NCBI RefSeq assembly: GCF_002994745.2
Contig: NC_037091.1
Coordinates: forward strand, 3,341,501-3,405,500
Direction: 5' to 3'
From: Rosa chinensis
Lineage: Eukaryota; Streptophyta; Magnoliopsida; Rosales; Rosaceae
DNA length: 64,000 bases
Part shown: positions 60,682 through 64,000 of the stretch, piece after piece
Position numbering within the stretch: the first letter of the stretch is position 1
How the letters are laid out: each line of letters opens with the position of its first letter
Position numbers and translations under genes: made by a program
The notes under the pieces: model-generated
What the model saw: only the letters and a program-made list of their open reading frames with translations
What the model was told of the DNA's origin: nothing
Database searches by the model: none

Positions 60682-63600
60682 AAAGAACTTAAACTTTGCA
60701 GAGTAAAAACCTTGAAGACTTGCGCACAAAACAAAAGAGCTAGAAGACGTTTTTGAGCAGATTACATTACATATTCGAGTTAGTAGGCGCACAAGGGCAA
60801 GAGCCAGAGAGCTGTCAAAAGAAACCAGATGGAGGCCTTTGCTTAAAGATTTCATCTTTCAAAAATCAAGGTTCTGAACTTTCATATTTGCTGATAAAAA
60901 TTTTCCTTTTGCATATTTTAAGAGAAAGCTAGCTTTGGCTAGAGATGATATATGGAAATGGCAATTGGGTAGTGTCAGATTTTCTTTAAAAACAGCAACA
61001 TAAACTGCAGGAGCTGTCACAAAACCTGGCTTTGTTGCTCATCTCCTTGGGTGAAATGAAAGTGCAATTTCATCCAAAACAAAAATCAACCTTTGAGATG
61101 TGCCATTTCAACTGCACATTCCTCAAAGGTCCCAATCAAATTTGTCTAATATTGAGTTCATGATATAATAATTCTTCAAAGCTTGAAAGATCAGGAAAAG
61201 AAAATCAAATTTGTTTCTGTTGGTGGTGGGGTAAATTACGCAACACTTTGCGTTATGAAGTTCATAATCTACGGATTAATTCATAAGGGAGTAACCCTTA
61301 GCTTGTGGAGGATTTGATTGAGCTCCAACCTAAAAGCTCTTCATTGGGTTTGTCCACATTACATAGCAAAGCACTCAAAGATTCTATTCTACTAATAATT
61401 ATTTCAAAGAATCAAAATGGAGCTGGTCAGCTGGATTAGGTACTTGGACCAACAAGAATGTAGGGAAATAATTCCTAAGAATCCTAATGATTTGTTGGAC
61501 TATTGTAATTATGACATGATATTTTTGCCATTCAGGACGTTCAAATTGAGGAATCAAAGCGCAGGAGAAAAAGAGAGAATCCGAGTTTACTGCAAAAGTT
61601 AAAAGTTTGAGAGTTAAAAAGATAAGTCTAATTACTATTTTTGAAAATACTAGATAAGTAAAGTAAATTCTTATAAGCATGTCCATTCGGGGTAAAGATA
61701 TAATAGCAAGACCTACGAAGACCTTACGCCAATAAGGCTGGTGGATATTAAGATAAAGCTAGATTGGGAAGCTACATTGAAACCCAAAAATCGGTGAAAG
61801 AAAAAAATGAAAATAGTGTCGGTTCAATACTTTTTATCTTTCTTCTTCATTTTTGATTTTTCTGTTTCATCTTTCATTGTCTTTTGTCCATTTTGTGCTA
61901 AACATGAGGCCTAGTGAATTGCTGTCATGTTTCATTTCAATGACACCCTCTCTCGTCTTCTCAGTTGAGTCTTCAGCATTCCAACTTAGAACAAAAACAC
62001 ATATATGTCGGCATCAATAGGCACCACAAAACTTTCTATCATCATCCCCCAACCAAAAGCAAAGCCTGTCAAACACAAACTATTTTCATATCTCCCTCCT
62101 TTAATCATCACCCACCCAGACCCTAAATACCACTTTTCTGTATAAATATACAACTAAAAGCACCAGGGTAATTTCGTGACAGAAAAACCGACAAGTTTAT
62201 TTAAAAATATAGAACAAAAAAAAAAAAAAAACTTTGTCTTTTAGTTGTCTTCTTGGACGCCACAATAGCATCTTCAAGGTCCATGGACAGTGGATTTTCC
62301 GTACAGTGTGATGGGCCAGAGTCGTATATTTTTGACCGTTTTGATGATTATGACTTGCCCAAAACGAATTACAAATAGCATGCAAAATTGAAGGCGAGAT
62401 TACGATTATGACTAAACACAAAAAATTAAGATATGAAAGAAACTATCATTGTGAATGAATGCTCTTTGATGTTGGATGTTTGTTTGTGAAATTCCTTATG
62501 CGTTAATCGTAGAAGAGTTTTATTCCATATTTAATACATCATTGATTACGACATTGTCTTATTTAGTTTGTATATGGTATAAATCACGTGATAATGTGCT
62601 GCATATATATGACATATTGTTGTTTAGTATGTGACTATTTTGTAAACTTTATTTCACTCATCACTTAAAATTTCAAGTTTAGTTTTCATATTTCGCGATC
62701 TGCATATATTCGGTAATTTGATACATAAATACTAATTCTATATTGTAACAATTTTTATACAATGAAAATTATCCATGAAAAATCACATAGGTATTTAGAA
62801 TAAAAATGTGATCAACTCAATATTCCTACTATTTCTTTTTAGTAGTAAATTTTTACTATCCGTCTGAATAATGAACTATACTAAATGAACACACATATCA
62901 CCGACGGCGTGTTGAGCCACATAAATGGCTAAGTACACCTCGGCTACCCCAAGCCTCCATGTTTTCTCTTCAATTCTTCAAAAAGTGGTCAAAAGAACTT
63001 GTAGTAAATTTTGTAAAAACAATAAACATACACATAAGAAAATATTCATTGGCTAGACCAATTGGACGTTGACAGATAGTGTATATGGTAACATAAAAAA
63101 TAAAAAAAATTCGTACCATATGATGGGCCAAAGGTTTGATTGCACTTGCATAAACAAATCGAAAGAGAGAGCTTGTGATCATGACTTGCCAAAAGAAAGA
63201 AATTACCCACAATGACTGAATATTCTTCTAAGATTGAACTTTCAAGTTGTAAATGTAAGTATCAATTTAGGGGTTGCCTAGCCCTCAATCATGGAGGTAG
63301 CAAAAAGATTAGGAGATTGTAACATCATTTTCCTAAAAGTGCATGAGACTTGAAAAGGGTTATTGGCTTTCACTTTATATCTATGATTTTCTTTTATCTT
63401 GAAGATGACAAAAGGGTTTTGTTGTTGGGACCAAGAGAGCATAATAAACATGCACGAGTCGGGTGGTGAAGTGAGATCCTTGTTAGACTGTGACCAGACG
63501 TTTTCTTTTGGGTTTCTTTGACTGGTATCTAGTATCTAAGCATATATGCCTGCTACAGTCGATTTAGCTTACAATTTATTGTAGTTTCTTAAGGAAAAAA

Positions 63601-64000
63601 AAAAATCGAAAAAATGGTTTTCGGAGTAAAGGAGCGATCCCCAGAAGTTGGTAGAAGCTTAAGGAATGATTCTGGAGCTTGAAATCGATCCCAAAGTTGG
63701 CGAGATCCTTACAGGTTGAGAGAAATAGTTTTCTTGTAGATTGTAACCAACGTCGATCTTATAGACCTATAGTGGCTTGAGGGTTAAGAAGAATAAGAAA
63801 TCACAAGGGAAATTAAGATAAAAGATGAGGGAGAGAGAACAATTTTGGGGTTTACAGTTTAGTTTTCCCGACTCATTTTAAGATCATCTCTTAGAAAAAA
63901 AGGGTCAATTTGAAAACCACTTTAGCCTGCCAAGCACACCATTGAACAGTGCAAAACCTGCCATGCAAAAATTTAAGTTGTAACCCGTAACTACAAGTCT
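60682..64000. other. Intergenic to window end
   Basis: No gene is recognised. Two loosely similar segments around GATGGGCCA, then CATGACTTGCC or TATGACTTGCC, occur near 62310-62355 and 63122-63190, suggesting an old duplication. A short frame at 62970-63212 covers one of them and has no known domain. Confidence 0.4.

Overview
The window is nuclear DNA from a flowering plant. It has GT-AG introns, AT-rich intergenic sequence, dense microsatellites and many nested transposable elements. The two intact-looking protein genes and the miRNA precursor are typical of eudicots. Transposon style makes me lean towards a woody rosid, perhaps Rosaceae, but that is inference.

Layout. 1-3.7 kb: minus-strand relics of a Rab5-type GTPase (two frameshifts) and a sterol glucosyltransferase exon, plus the leader of an unidentified gene. 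3.9-6.0 kb: a copia element cut inside gag by a CACTA-like end. 6.5-13.7 kb: a transposon landscape with a polyA-tailed retroposon, two related hairpin MITEs, a hAT MITE nested in another foldback element, a tRNA-derived SINE, a broken unknown gene and a copia LTR with its primer-binding site. 14.3-22.0 kb, plus strand: an 11-exon gene for a 1145-residue protein with leucine-rich repeats, an EDR1/CTR1-type domain and a protein kinase whose DFG motif reads DFD. 24.7-29.0 kb: two Mutator-like elements carrying gene-derived sequence and a small MITE. 32.7 kb, plus strand: a MIR167 precursor. 34.5-41.1 kb: foldback elements, a possible Helitron, and a cluster of broken host-gene pieces (heat-shock factor, METTL21-type methyltransferase, RNase H-like). 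A Mutator-like element with a 9-bp target duplication sits in the intron of the methyltransferase relic. 42.4-50.3 kb, minus strand: a 21-coding-exon ARGONAUTE10 gene with its leader. 52.1-53.2 kb: a retroposon with a perfect 16-bp target duplication. 57.3-60.7 kb: an apparent solo LTR of about 3.4 kb with two internal minisatellites. The remainder is intergenic sequence with nothing I can name.

The genes do not form an operon-like system. MIR167 and AGO10 both belong to the small-RNA pathway and lie 10 kb apart, but I see no sign of a functional link beyond that. The most checkable oddities are: a one-base deletion in AGO10 exon 9, in a short G run, that breaks the frame; a perfect 82-bp tandem duplication that copies the 3' splice site of the AGO10 leader intron; the DFD kinase; and a family of Mutator-like elements carrying coding fragments and long GA/CT tracts. 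I did not find a clearly new biological system.
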